Assembly (NCBI GenBank): GCA_937625935.1 | Contig: OW569394.1 | Coordinates: 1 to 64,000 of the forward strand | Source: Tetramitus jugosus | Lineage: Eukaryota; Heterolobosea; Eutetramitea; Acrasida; Vahlkampfiidae | Length of the DNA stretch: 64,000 bases | Direction: 5' to 3' | Part shown: positions 29,301-38,443 of the stretch, piece after piece | Position numbering within the stretch: position 1 is the first letter of the stretch | How the letters are laid out: each line of letters starts with the position of its first letter | Translations under genes and position numbers: made by a program | Notes under the pieces: generated by a model | What the model saw: only the letters and a program-made list of their open reading frames with translations | Told to the model about the DNA's origin: nothing | The model's database searches: none

Positions 29301-30869
29301 ATAGATTATGAAAGGAAACTGCCTAACTACAGTACGAATTTCATCTTCCTTGGCGGATGGAAGCCAGAAATTTCTGCCCTCTCAACGAATGTTGCATTAA
29401 CAACTCATAACGCTGTGATTGGTCTAACTGGAGCCAATCTTGTATTTGGAACAAAGTCCACCTTGACTGTGAGAGCAAGAAAGAACACTGAATTCTCATT
29501 CAGTTTGCCGCTCAAATCTTGTGTGGGTTTGAATGTTCAAGCAGATTCTTGTGTTGAGACTGGCATACAAAACTGGGGTGATATCTTGATTTCAAACACG
29601 ACGTTGTCTGTAGCTCCTGTTTCTGGTTACAAACCCGTGAAATTGTCAGATGATTTCTCAATTATGTTCTACAAGAATCAAGTGAATGAAATCTCTTTAA
29701 CAACTGCTCCACAAACAGTATCCGGTATTGTGAATGTTCGAGTCGTTTATGCTCCACTCACTTCTAACGTCAAATGTAAGTTCACACTTGGTAGTACAGG
29801 GTCAGCGGAAACTGTTGGTACTGTTGTGTTTGACACTCAAGTTAGTTGTCCATTACCTAAACTTGACTCCTTTAGTGGCAAGTTGAGAGTAACCATTTCG
29901 GCAGAGGGATTAGATTATCAATCCAATGCGTTTATCACAATCTTTACTCCCGAACACACTGTGAATGAATTCGACTCACTTGAAGCGATTAGCCGACTTC
30001 TAGAAACTCCAGCATCCAGTGGAGGTGCATCTCGCCCAAGTATTCTCGAAATTGTGTACGTGGAGAAATATGCGAACAGAACAATGTTAAGATACGGATC
30101 GAAGCTCGATCCAACAAAGAAGGAAAGAACAACTGTGCAATTCAAGAACAAGCGCCAGTTGTATGGAAATACAATTTCCTTTGATTTCTTAATTCCTTCC
30201 GCAACCAACGTTTCTGCCAACCTGATTGAACAAGAACTACGTCACGGAGAGAATTATCTCATGGCTTTAATCATGCAAGACGCTTTAGGTTCTAAGACTC
30301 TAGGCCTCATGTACAAGTTTGGCACTCACACAGAAACTACATCCTCCCCTTGCTCGATGGAAATTGGTACTTTGTATTCCTTGCAAACGAAGGTTATTAC
30401 TCCAGAAACTTCTCAAGGCAAGTGGACATTTCAGACCCGAGTGGTGCTTGATTCCGCTGTTGTGTGCGAGGCTACGATAGTTTCTTCACTGCAACTGTCC
30501 ATCCTCAACCCCTACATTGCAGATTCTTATGACTTGTTGATAGGACAAAGTGTGGGCTATGGTGCATCAACAAGAAAGCTACTTGTCTCTCAAGAAATTA
30601 ATATTTTCCTCAGTAGTGCTTCAACTGGCTGTGAACAAGCTTCTTGTGATCTAGCCACAATACCTGTTTCTCCAGCGTCAAAGGGTTGGATTGCTGCTGC
30701 CGTAATTGTACCCCTGTTCGTCATAGGTGTCCTCATTTCTATTGCAGTTCTTGCCGTTGTTGTGTTGCTTCTCATCAGAAGAAAAGGTAACACGAAGGCG
30801 GTCTCTCAGATGGCTGCTCAAAACAGCCACACATTCACAGAAAACCTTGAAGCGATGAGAGAAATCTAA
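26346..30869 (+). CDS. Type I membrane protein: fibrinogen-like head, 13 EGF-like modules
   Basis: 1507 residues from ATG 26346, where a signal peptide starts (GLVVTFAVVALILLCGL); the frame is open upstream to 26292. Residues 35-220 have the start of a fibrinogen C-terminal domain (RPRDCRQIL, then VKCDMT and GGGWTIFDYYP), diverging afterwards. About 13 tenascin-type EGF modules follow, most with the signature VCSGHGxCxxxxxCxCxxGYxGxDC; one is partial. A Cys-poor ectodomain of about 700 residues leads to a membrane helix (about 1447-1477) and a 30-residue cytoplasmic tail. It is probably a surface receptor or adhesion protein, perhaps for glycans through the fibrinogen-like head. The post-EGF part and anchor resemble those of the giant RCC1 protein encoded 8 kb away on the other strand. 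The gene is intronless. Confidence 0.88.
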   Translation: MKGLVVTFAVVALILLCGLHDVVHATATLARPRDCRQILKQNMGAVSGNYTIYADGVTPAIVKCDMTLLGGGWTIFDYYPKSYAAPGNMTAPYLVRLNNTDAHVRANQIYFGGNSAADSTLENVFGEDILFLGVDSEFCSFQRFQSVNSLPQQPGTVSVFTYEIGCLMTFQEGTFTELYYLVGFSDGESAFFHSGYEDNKYNYSFTFYMREYFECYRISEYDTEFVCNGNGVCIGTDICICNEHYYGQECELTTCSGVQSNCPSVCSTRGTCVSYNTCNCTEGYGENDCSLPVCFALPSNEKQVCSGHGVCDSPDTCLCHFGYTGTNCSQKIDGNVTGACNCTEGYGDVDCQTPICHGILGSDTSVCSGNGACLIPNYCDCDPGYDGPDCSLVTCFGIPSNNPLSCGANGSCIGIDKCKCSDEYLGAECSYPICFSVDSRNVSACYGNGQCIAPNVCQCYEGYTGEMCTMPYCFGFFYTEPGVCNGHGSCSNKDTCNCNAGYTGPDCSIKTCHGISAQNSFVCSQHGVCVDVNQCLCLSGYYGTDCSDIECFSIPANDSRVCSNGRGACTGPNHCDCNEGYSGADCSVNDCVCVYMDSEDTCNGFGECVDFGQCGCDESIGNCSLPTCYGFTSSDSRVCSGKGICIGPNHCVCANDGYTKDCSVPICYSVPGDSVNVCSGHGTCSKPDTCICPEGYSGNQCHTFTCSFFLPTDSEVCNGRGHCGSYNNCTCDSGFSGYNCETVDTCSGDYTLALLSSSNAQSVVLSDSSCETVLASIPTVQLATPQHVVFNGNALYLFKLDSIHVVPFTSTSTLSSTDLSISITSSALIGVQASESALYAFATFNGVPTITKIDLTTKQRTSLSLTGYSVSSVFNSSQFMALSNDILFCIAQNSQGHAVLSVDALLTTYAPIFTFSALDVESLLIINGLPTIIRKSTLYSIISGSLYHVNNLTTTAPITSKIEASNKIYLIRDKHITVLKKDDGSIDYERKLPNYSTNFIFLGGWKPEISALSTNVALTTHNAVIGLTGANLVFGTKSTLTVRARKNTEFSFSLPLKSCVGLNVQADSCVETGIQNWGDILISNTTLSVAPVSGYKPVKLSDDFSIMFYKNQVNEISLTTAPQTVSGIVNVRVVYAPLTSNVKCKFTLGSTGSAETVGTVVFDTQVSCPLPKLDSFSGKLRVTISAEGLDYQSNAFITIFTPEHTVNEFDSLEAISRLLETPASSGGASRPSILEIVYVEKYANRTMLRYGSKLDPTKKERTTVQFKNKRQLYGNTISFDFLIPSATNVSANLIEQELRHGENYLMALIMQDALGSKTLGLMYKFGTHTETTSSPCSMEIGTLYSLQTKVITPETSQGKWTFQTRVVLDSAVVCEATIVSSLQLSILNPYIADSYDLLIGQSVGYGASTRKLLVSQEINIFLSSASTGCEQASCDLATIPVSPASKGWIAAAVIVPLFVIGVLISIAVLAVVVLLLIRRKGNTKAVSQMAAQNSHTFTENLEAMREI

Positions 30870-31124
30870 TCCATCATTCACCTCACGACTCATAATAAAT
30901 GGTCGACAAATGGTCAAAGGTCAACCTCACTCATCCCGCACACTCTTCGACTGATCATTCCGGAGCACCTAGTTTTTTGTAGTTTGTCACAATTCCCATT
31001 CCCGCCAAAAAACTTTCCTTGTCTTACTGGAAACTTTTCGATCGATCTAGTTCTCAGAACCAAGGAACTTTTGTCACAGACGAAACCATAACAGGACGAT
31101 CGGAGGAGATGCAACAACACCAAG

Positions 31125-34100
31125 ATGATTCTTCACTTCCATGTGATGAATTTGTCACAGGGCAATGGAAGAGAAATAGTGAAAAAGAACGAGACAAAGA
31201 ACTTGGTTTTTTCACTTTGTAACCAATTGATACCGAGGCACATTTTTGGGGCAATTATTGAGTTTATACCTGCATTTCCTTACTACTTTGTCATTCGATC
31301 TGTTTGTTCACAATGGTTGTATGAGTTTGAGGAGAAAATTTATGGTCAAGTTCATTACTTGGATCTTGTGAACGATGGCAAACCAAAGTTTTATGTTGTT
31401 CCACAACAACACACTAGCGGAGATGATGCGCAGATGGATGGCAAAGAAGGTAACAATGTTAAGATTGTCAGATATAAGCCAATTGATATGACAGGCAAAT
31501 ACTTTGACATTTCGACTTTGACTGAACCAGGTGTTGGGACACAAAGGTACAATCGTGTTCCAATCTATCACTTTTTGTCCCATGTTTTTCATAATGTCAG
31601 ACACTTGCGATTAGCATTTTCAACTTATAGCTCGCTTGAGATGTTTGATTGTTTGAAAACAATGCTACCAAGACTGACAAAACTTGAGAGATTGGATATT
31701 ATCGGTGCTCGATCATATAACTACTGGGGTGGCGCAACAGCAAACTTATTTGCGGAAAGTCTTTGTGATTTGGTTGCTCACCTGCCTTCATGGCTGAAAT
31801 CTTTGCATTTGATTGGCATTAAACTAGAATATGTTGAAGACACTTTCATTGTGCTCCAGTCATTGACGGATCGAGGAAGAAACATTTCAGGGGTGAAACA
31901 ATCTGGGAATACTGGTAGAATGATCGAGGCAAACATCAACGAATTACATCTGAATCATTGCTTTTTCGAGAGAAACTACTCTGTGGATTGTCGCAGAGTG
32001 ATCAAGGAACTGCGCCAGGTCATACCATCTCTGATCATTCTAGAATCACTCGACTGTAATGTCATATCTTCACACACAGATCTACCAAGTGTTTCGTACG
32101 CTGACTATATCAGATATATGACTGAAAGGGAGGGTATTGTGTTGTCTTATCTTGCTCAATACGATCTCGAAATGCAGAGGGACGATGTTATAGATGCCAT
32201 TGTGGATGCAGCTGTTAGTGAATATCCCCATTTTAAATCAGTCATCGATCGAAGCATGGCTGGAAGAGATTGGCAACTGCATCCCCGAACACCTCCTGAT
32301 TTATCTGTGATCATGCAACATCCTCGCGCAACATCCCATCTACTCTCTGTGTTAACAGACATTGAGAGAATGAAATATCCAGAACTAGTTTTAGATGTTA
32401 ATCATGCCTATCCTTATTGCGGGATACCAGATGCAGGAATGACTGTTCTTACATCCCTCATTCAAAATTGCAGAAGCGAAGATGCTCTTAAAGCTATTAA
32501 AACTGTTGTCACACAGTATGGAGCACTACTAGCGGTTGACAGTGCCAGAAATTATTTGTTAGAAGCATATTCGCTTCCAGACACTGAAATTCGCTCCAAA
32601 CTAGTTGAATATATATTGATGAAGAAACCAGATCTGGTCCTTCTAGGGGATTCTTCAGGAATCATTCGTTGTGATCAAAAGCAGTTACCTATGTTGCATT
32701 TGATGATCAAGTACTGCTTTGCCAACCCACAGGAGAATCTTGTTAACTTTCAGTACCTTGTTAGAAGAGGAGCATCATTATCAAATTTGAGTTCTCAAGG
32801 CGATAACTACTTGCATCTATCCTGTCAACTATTGGACACCAACTACTTGAAGTTCTTCCTTGCCAATGGATCAATGGATGATCTCTTTGTAAAGAATGCT
32901 CATAATCAAACTCCTCTCGAAATGGTGTTCCTGGACTCAGCATCAACCTACATGCATGGTAGTCATTCATCTCCCGGTCAATTTTTGGAATCCATAGATA
33001 AGTTATCTGTTTTGAAGCAGGGAAAAGAATGTATCTTCAAGGAATATGAAACATCATGTGGAACACTACTACACGCAGCAGTGAAGAACAGCTTCTATCA
33101 AGACTCTTCCATTGATTTTCTTCTAAAGAAGGGAGTTGATGCAAATGCACTTAACACCCATGGAGAGAATGTGCTATTCTCTTGCAAGAATCAAACTCCA
33201 CCCTTTCGATTTCTTTACACACTCTCAGCGGCTCGATTCGAGAAGAGAGTGAATCAATTGATCAATGCAGGGGCGCAAGTAGATTGTTTGAATAATGAAG
33301 GCACATCCGTTATCATGAAAGCCCTAGAGCAAGAGAACTATCCATTAACTAAGGCTATCATTGAAAAATTATCAGATGACAACATTGCAGAGCTTTTGAA
33401 AGATAGAAAAAGAAATGGAGTCAATGCTCTGCACTTTACAATCCCCCTATTGACAAACATAGTTGAAAAACTATCTAGCATGAACAGAAAGCAGAAGGTG
33501 TTATGTGAAGGAAACTATCCTATCGCACTTCGTTGCGCCAAGTTGTGCATCAAATACCATCCTGAGATGTTCAATGAGAGAGAACATGTCGATGGGGGCG
33601 TGGATCAAACTACTCCTAGTCCTCTTGAGATACTACTCAGCTCCTCTCACGGTCATTTCCTATTGAGTGATTTAGCCATCGATATGAGTGAGCTAGCCAA
33701 CAAACCGATTGTTCTTCCAGATAAGCAAGTAGCCCAGTTACCTGCTGTATTTGTTGCGCTGAGTAAGACCGGTAGTCATGTGCTATTTGACAAAATTTTG
33801 AGTCACACGACTGACGCTATGGCTTATGACAATTCAGATGTTCACAAATCCAATTTGTTGCAAATAACTGCCAGAAACAACTTCAGTATGTGTCAATCAG
33901 TGCTCAAGTACTGGAAAAAGCACTACTCAAAGAAAGAACTATGCGACCTGATCAGTAAACCTCTTGAGAATGACGATGTGAACGAAAGAAGACCTAGCAA
34001 CTCTGTCACTCTCTCATGCATCGAGGGACAATTCGAAGTGTTCAGTATTTTGTGGCCGTATGTCCATTCAAACGCAGAATTATTGGATAATCCTGTTGAG

Positions 34101-34901
34101 GTAGCAATGGACCACAATCAGTATAATTTTGCTTTGAACTGTATGATACAACACGGTATTTTACCCTCATCTAAATCTCGAATGCAATCAATCATTCGAT
34201 ATCATCTCTGCAATCAAAAGCTGAATAGAACTCATGACCTTAAAGTTGTTGATTGGTTGGAATGCTTGAGAGAAGAATCAGCAGCAGAAGGCTCTTGGAT
34301 TGATATCCTTTGTGCCACACCTGCTGAACCCAGCCAAGAAGAGAATGAGAATATGAGCACATTCAAATTGTTACTTGTGAATGCATTTTCGAATACTCTT
34401 GGTTGGTTCTTCAAACACTTTATGCACCATTCTAAATTTTCAGATGTGATTCTGTCCGTAGATGTTCAAACAGGGGAAACTTTACTACATCTATTGACAG
34501 GTGAATTGTTTCCAAGGAGTGAGTATGAATCTTGTCACGAAATTCTAAACCTAATACTCCAATACCTTGACTCTCTGGATGACAGTGAGAAGGTTTCGAG
34601 CTTTGTCAATCATCGAAATCAATTGGGTCAAACTTGTCTGCACCACATCGTCACCAATATAGATATTCATAGCATGATACCGACTCTTGTGCGATACGGA
34701 GCTGACATTACCATCACAGACAAGGAAGGCCATTCACCCTTGGACATTGCAAGTGCAAGCATAAAGAGAAGCATCATGAGACGAATGAATACTCAAAGTA
34801 AGACATCCAAGAGAAAAAGAGATACTACCTCATCAATCACCATCTCAGACGATAGCGAAGAAGATGAACCAATCGCAAAGAGAAGACGCCGCCGTACATA
34901 A
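31125..34901 (+). CDS. Large ankyrin-repeat protein with F-box-like N terminus
   Basis: 1258 residues from the ATG at 31125. Residues 25-75 (LVFSLCNQLIPRHIFGAI, then IRSVCSQWLYEFEEKIYG) resemble a degenerate F-box. A leucine-rich stretch at about 150-300 could be LRR-like. Scattered ankyrin units are recognisable: GDNYLHLSCQLLDTNYLKFF, GTLLHAAVKN...DFLLKKGVDANALN, INAGAQVDCLNNEGTSV, and near the end GQTCLHHIVTN...LVRYGADITITD. The C terminus has two strong basic clusters (KRKRD and KRRRRR) around an acidic SDDSEED patch, indicating nuclear localisation. It is likely a substrate adaptor or scaffold; partners are unknown. Confidence 0.75.
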   Translation: MILHFHVMNLSQGNGREIVKKNETKNLVFSLCNQLIPRHIFGAIIEFIPAFPYYFVIRSVCSQWLYEFEEKIYGQVHYLDLVNDGKPKFYVVPQQHTSGDDAQMDGKEGNNVKIVRYKPIDMTGKYFDISTLTEPGVGTQRYNRVPIYHFLSHVFHNVRHLRLAFSTYSSLEMFDCLKTMLPRLTKLERLDIIGARSYNYWGGATANLFAESLCDLVAHLPSWLKSLHLIGIKLEYVEDTFIVLQSLTDRGRNISGVKQSGNTGRMIEANINELHLNHCFFERNYSVDCRRVIKELRQVIPSLIILESLDCNVISSHTDLPSVSYADYIRYMTEREGIVLSYLAQYDLEMQRDDVIDAIVDAAVSEYPHFKSVIDRSMAGRDWQLHPRTPPDLSVIMQHPRATSHLLSVLTDIERMKYPELVLDVNHAYPYCGIPDAGMTVLTSLIQNCRSEDALKAIKTVVTQYGALLAVDSARNYLLEAYSLPDTEIRSKLVEYILMKKPDLVLLGDSSGIIRCDQKQLPMLHLMIKYCFANPQENLVNFQYLVRRGASLSNLSSQGDNYLHLSCQLLDTNYLKFFLANGSMDDLFVKNAHNQTPLEMVFLDSASTYMHGSHSSPGQFLESIDKLSVLKQGKECIFKEYETSCGTLLHAAVKNSFYQDSSIDFLLKKGVDANALNTHGENVLFSCKNQTPPFRFLYTLSAARFEKRVNQLINAGAQVDCLNNEGTSVIMKALEQENYPLTKAIIEKLSDDNIAELLKDRKRNGVNALHFTIPLLTNIVEKLSSMNRKQKVLCEGNYPIALRCAKLCIKYHPEMFNEREHVDGGVDQTTPSPLEILLSSSHGHFLLSDLAIDMSELANKPIVLPDKQVAQLPAVFVALSKTGSHVLFDKILSHTTDAMAYDNSDVHKSNLLQITARNNFSMCQSVLKYWKKHYSKKELCDLISKPLENDDVNERRPSNSVTLSCIEGQFEVFSILWPYVHSNAELLDNPVEVAMDHNQYNFALNCMIQHGILPSSKSRMQSIIRYHLCNQKLNRTHDLKVVDWLECLREESAAEGSWIDILCATPAEPSQEENENMSTFKLLLVNAFSNTLGWFFKHFMHHSKFSDVILSVDVQTGETLLHLLTGELFPRSEYESCHEILNLILQYLDSLDDSEKVSSFVNHRNQLGQTCLHHIVTNIDIHSMIPTLVRYGADITITDKEGHSPLDIASASIKRSIMRRMNTQSKTSKRKRDTTSSITISDDSEEDEPIAKRRRRRT

Positions 34902-35024
34902 GTATGCGCCACTGGATCTGTAACGAATTTTTCTGATCCGCCATAACTCCGCCACTCCCAAAATAGATACCATACCGAAAAGAAGAAAAACAAAGCTGAA
35001 AAGTTTTTGCGCACGTTGGTCACA

Positions 35025-37652
35025 ATGGAGGATATCCCTGCTCAAGAACAACCAGATAAGATTGTTGAAACTGACCCGGCAATCGATGCCCAACAAGAAG
35101 TGCAAAATTTGCCATTTCAGGAAGTGTCCATTGCTCCCCAGAGCACACATGTTGAAAATGCAGTTCAAGAAGAGGTAAATGTGGCACCCAGTTCGTCCTC
35201 TTCAGCTTCTGCTGTAAACCTGACAGTACCCATTGCTGCACAAGCACAACAGGAACAACAAGATCAAACAAGAAGAGTAGAGGAAGATGAGGAAGATGAA
35301 GATGAAGATGAAGAAGTGGATAGTGAAGATGAAGGAGAAGAAGAAGAAAGAATTGTTGATCGATTTGAAAGTTTGTTTACAAATGTTGCGAGACCAGGTG
35401 ATTTTGCAGTTGGCTCCGTATTGTCTTCTGATTTTGCTGTTCCGGCCATTACTGTAAATGGTATTCCGTCCATGATTGGTTTACCTCTTGTTGAATCTCA
35501 AGCCAAGGAGATTATTGCTGTGGCATCGAAATCGCCCTTTGGTCGTCGAGAAGAAACGCTGTTTGATGACAATGTTCGTAACTCTTGGCAATTGGATCCC
35601 TCTCAATTCAAGATTAATAACACAAAGTGGAATAATCATGTCAAACAATTGCTTGATACAGGTGTGAGGCCAGGATTGGGCATTACAAATCTTCAAATCG
35701 GATGCAGTCTGTACAAGCTGTTGCTGTATGAGAAGGGAGGTCATTTCAAATTTCATAGAGATACAGAGAAGGAAGATGGAATGTTTGGTACGTTGATTAT
35801 TCAACTTCCATCGCTGTATGAAGGAGGTCAGATCACTGTCAGACATAGAAGAAGTGAACATACGTTTGATTTTGCCAAAGATGCTGCCTTTACTCCATAC
35901 TTTGCTGCATTTTATGCCGATTGTGAACATCAGATCCAAACGGTGACCAGTGGATATAGATTGTGTTTGATTTATAATCTTGTGTATCGTGGACCTGGTG
36001 AAGCTCCAAGAGTTCATGATCAAAGTGTAATCTATAATAATCTAATGAGATTACATAGAGAATGGATCGACAAGCCTGTTGCACCATCCAACCTCATCTA
36101 TATACTGGAACACAAATACTCAAAGTCAGGTTTAACCTTTTCGAATATGAAGGGCTTGGATGCAGCCATTCTTCAATTATTGAACAAGGCGAACACGGAA
36201 GGCAAATTTAATGTTTATCTAGCAATTCTAACTAAAGTTGAGATAGGTGCTGCTGACTATCATCGCGAATTTGTGGACGATGCTGAAACATCGGTAGAAC
36301 TCAGTAACTGGATGACTCCTGATAATAGAATGGCAAGCCTTCCCAAATACTCTATCGATCCAGATGAACAAGTTTTTCCATTCGACAGATATGAAGATCT
36401 GGAGATGAACAAGGAAGAATTCGAAGAAGCCACAGGAAACGAAGGAGCCACGTTAGAGAGATGGTATCAAACAGCGGTTATCGTCTTTTGGCCAGTTGAA
36501 AGATCAAACAATCTTTGGCTCGATATGGGAACAAATCTTGCAGTCCAGAAGCTTGGTTCAATGATTTCAGATGTAGTGGATCGAGATCAGATGATACAAT
36601 TCGCAAACAGGTTAATCACAAAGTGGGATTACAATGGAATAATTGTCCCCATGATTGAAAATATTAACCAGCTACGAGACACTCAATTGGCTATTCGTTT
36701 CTGTAATGAGGTGTTGGTCAAGAAATCATCCACGTATTCTTCGGGAGTTGGTCGCGCAATTAAGAGCTTAATAACTGTATTCGGTTGGAATACTATGCAA
36801 GAGTATGTCGCGCAATACATTCGGAGACTTGCCACTGAGGGATATGATGGAATGGAGAATGGAGTCAAATTTATTGGAGAACTTGCACCGACAACCATAG
36901 GTTCAACTATACAACCAAGCGACTATTTCATGTGTAATAATCTTGTCGATAGCATTTGGACTCAATATTGTTCGAGAGTGAGCAGCTCGTATTACTACTC
37001 TAGCTCCTCTGACCACGAAACCATTGGAAAGCTATTGGTTTATCTGTACAGATTGAACATGCAAGACAAAATATCCACCATAGTTACGTATATACTCCAG
37101 AACACTGAACGGTACAAGTCGGTGGCTTTTGTGTCCCCACTTGTGAAGAAATTAGTAACATCCATCGGAATCCCTTATTTCAAAGCGCTTGGCACCTCGC
37201 ATCCATTCTACATTGCTCTGGACACATGTATCACACGCATCAACAATGATATTAGGGAAGCTATTCGTCCTCCTACGGATTGGAATCTAAAAGTAACTGG
37301 ATACAACTGTCATGACCCTCGTTGTGCAAGCTGCACAAAGGTAAAAGCCTTTCTGAACAACCCAAGTCTGAGAGAGTTCTCAGTCAGAGCCAATCAATCC
37401 GAGAGAACACATGTTGAGCGTTTGGTGAGGTCACACACAAAGGATATTAAATTTGAAACGCTTCGAGTAGGAACTCCTCACACACTTAAAATGAGCAAAG
37501 AATGGAATAGTTATCGAGAATCAGTTGATTCCAGAAAGAAGGACGTGAGCGAGCTTAAACAATTGCAAGATATTCGAACAGCGATTCTTCAATCTGATAC
37601 AACTCCTGCACAACCAGTGAAGAAAGAAGAAGATGTCATTGTGATTGACTAA
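35025..37652 (+). CDS. 2-oxoglutarate/Fe(II)-dependent oxygenase
   Basis: 875 residues from ATG 35025. The N-terminal 125 residues are Gln/Glu/Asp-rich with a long acidic run. The catalytic domain spans about 145-320: KGGHFKFHRDTEK supplies His244 and Asp246, CEHQIQTVTSGYR supplies His302 and the 2-oxoglutarate-binding Arg312. This HxD...H...R set is complete, so hydroxylation of a protein residue (prolyl-hydroxylase-like) or another substrate is expected. The C-terminal 550 residues are helical with no domain I can name, apart from a short Cys/His cluster (CHDPRCASC) near residue 767. The end is Lys/Glu-rich. Its stop overlaps the stop of the convergent gene. Confidence 0.85.
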   Translation: MEDIPAQEQPDKIVETDPAIDAQQEVQNLPFQEVSIAPQSTHVENAVQEEVNVAPSSSSSASAVNLTVPIAAQAQQEQQDQTRRVEEDEEDEDEDEEVDSEDEGEEEERIVDRFESLFTNVARPGDFAVGSVLSSDFAVPAITVNGIPSMIGLPLVESQAKEIIAVASKSPFGRREETLFDDNVRNSWQLDPSQFKINNTKWNNHVKQLLDTGVRPGLGITNLQIGCSLYKLLLYEKGGHFKFHRDTEKEDGMFGTLIIQLPSLYEGGQITVRHRRSEHTFDFAKDAAFTPYFAAFYADCEHQIQTVTSGYRLCLIYNLVYRGPGEAPRVHDQSVIYNNLMRLHREWIDKPVAPSNLIYILEHKYSKSGLTFSNMKGLDAAILQLLNKANTEGKFNVYLAILTKVEIGAADYHREFVDDAETSVELSNWMTPDNRMASLPKYSIDPDEQVFPFDRYEDLEMNKEEFEEATGNEGATLERWYQTAVIVFWPVERSNNLWLDMGTNLAVQKLGSMISDVVDRDQMIQFANRLITKWDYNGIIVPMIENINQLRDTQLAIRFCNEVLVKKSSTYSSGVGRAIKSLITVFGWNTMQEYVAQYIRRLATEGYDGMENGVKFIGELAPTTIGSTIQPSDYFMCNNLVDSIWTQYCSRVSSSYYYSSSSDHETIGKLLVYLYRLNMQDKISTIVTYILQNTERYKSVAFVSPLVKKLVTSIGIPYFKALGTSHPFYIALDTCITRINNDIREAIRPPTDWNLKVTGYNCHDPRCASCTKVKAFLNNPSLREFSVRANQSERTHVERLVRSHTKDIKFETLRVGTPHTLKMSKEWNSYRESVDSRKKDVSELKQLQDIRTAILQSDTTPAQPVKKEEDVIVID

Positions 37653-38165
37653 TAAAGATCCAACTCCTTCTTAAGTAGGGCAGAATGTTCGAATGTCACA
37701 CCTTTACTCATAGTGAAAGTAGAGTTGAATCGAAACTCTCCTTCGTAGTCTGCAGTCGCATCAGTTAAGACCCTTGAAAATTCGAACAATCTTCTTGAAA
37801 TGATTCGAATAATACGCAGTCACATAGTACCTGGGTGGTTGGACTCCTGAAGACCAATGATATCTCTGGAAATCTCTGCGTTGACTAACAAATGCCATAA
37901 TGAATTGATCCTCTTCAAGTGAATTTGCAAAGAACCTCTCACCTGCATTTCTTGAGGTAGTTGGTTCTCCCAATTGATCAATCAATTGCTCTACTGTTGG
38001 TACTGGCTGTGTTGTGACACTTGTTGCCGATCCGCTTGGAGCTTTGACAGAGTGAACCGAGTGAATGTCCGCGGCCCTTGTTTCCAAGTCTGGATAGTAA
38101 GGAAGTTGTTTGTCTTCACCAGCAGGTGGAGCTGAAGAGGTAGATTTTGATGCAGTTGATCCCAT
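37649..38165 (-). CDS. Putative N-myristoylated small protein, two exons
   Basis: Exon 1 (38165-37831) and exon 2 (37772-37649) are joined by a 58-nt intron beginning GTACTATG after CAG and ending TTTTCAAG, giving 152 residues. Without splicing the frame ends early at a TGA at 37761. After splicing it continues VLTDATADYEGEFRFN to a TAG that overlaps the convergent oxygenase stop by 3 bases. The N terminus MGSTASKS fits the N-myristoylation consensus (Gly2, Ser/Thr6, Lys7), so membrane attachment is likely. The rest is a Ser/Thr/Pro-rich linker and a folded domain (about 75-152) that I do not recognise. Confidence 0.65.
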
Positions 38166-38443
38166 GTTACAGACAGCGTTGAGTGAAGCACTAATTTATG
38201 GCCATACGAACAAACCAAGAAATAAGGGTACTGCACATCGGAAAAACATTTTCTTCAACGAAATTACTGACTATTTTTCATAATCTCCGATTATCGAAAG
38301 TTGTTACAATAAACACACTTCGAACGCTCGCCATTGGCTGCATCCCTTCACCCCATTCTCCAAAACCCAACTCCAAAAACAACACCAACAACTCAACATG
38401 TGAAACAACAACATCAAAAAATTTATTTTTTTCTTCTGAGCTT

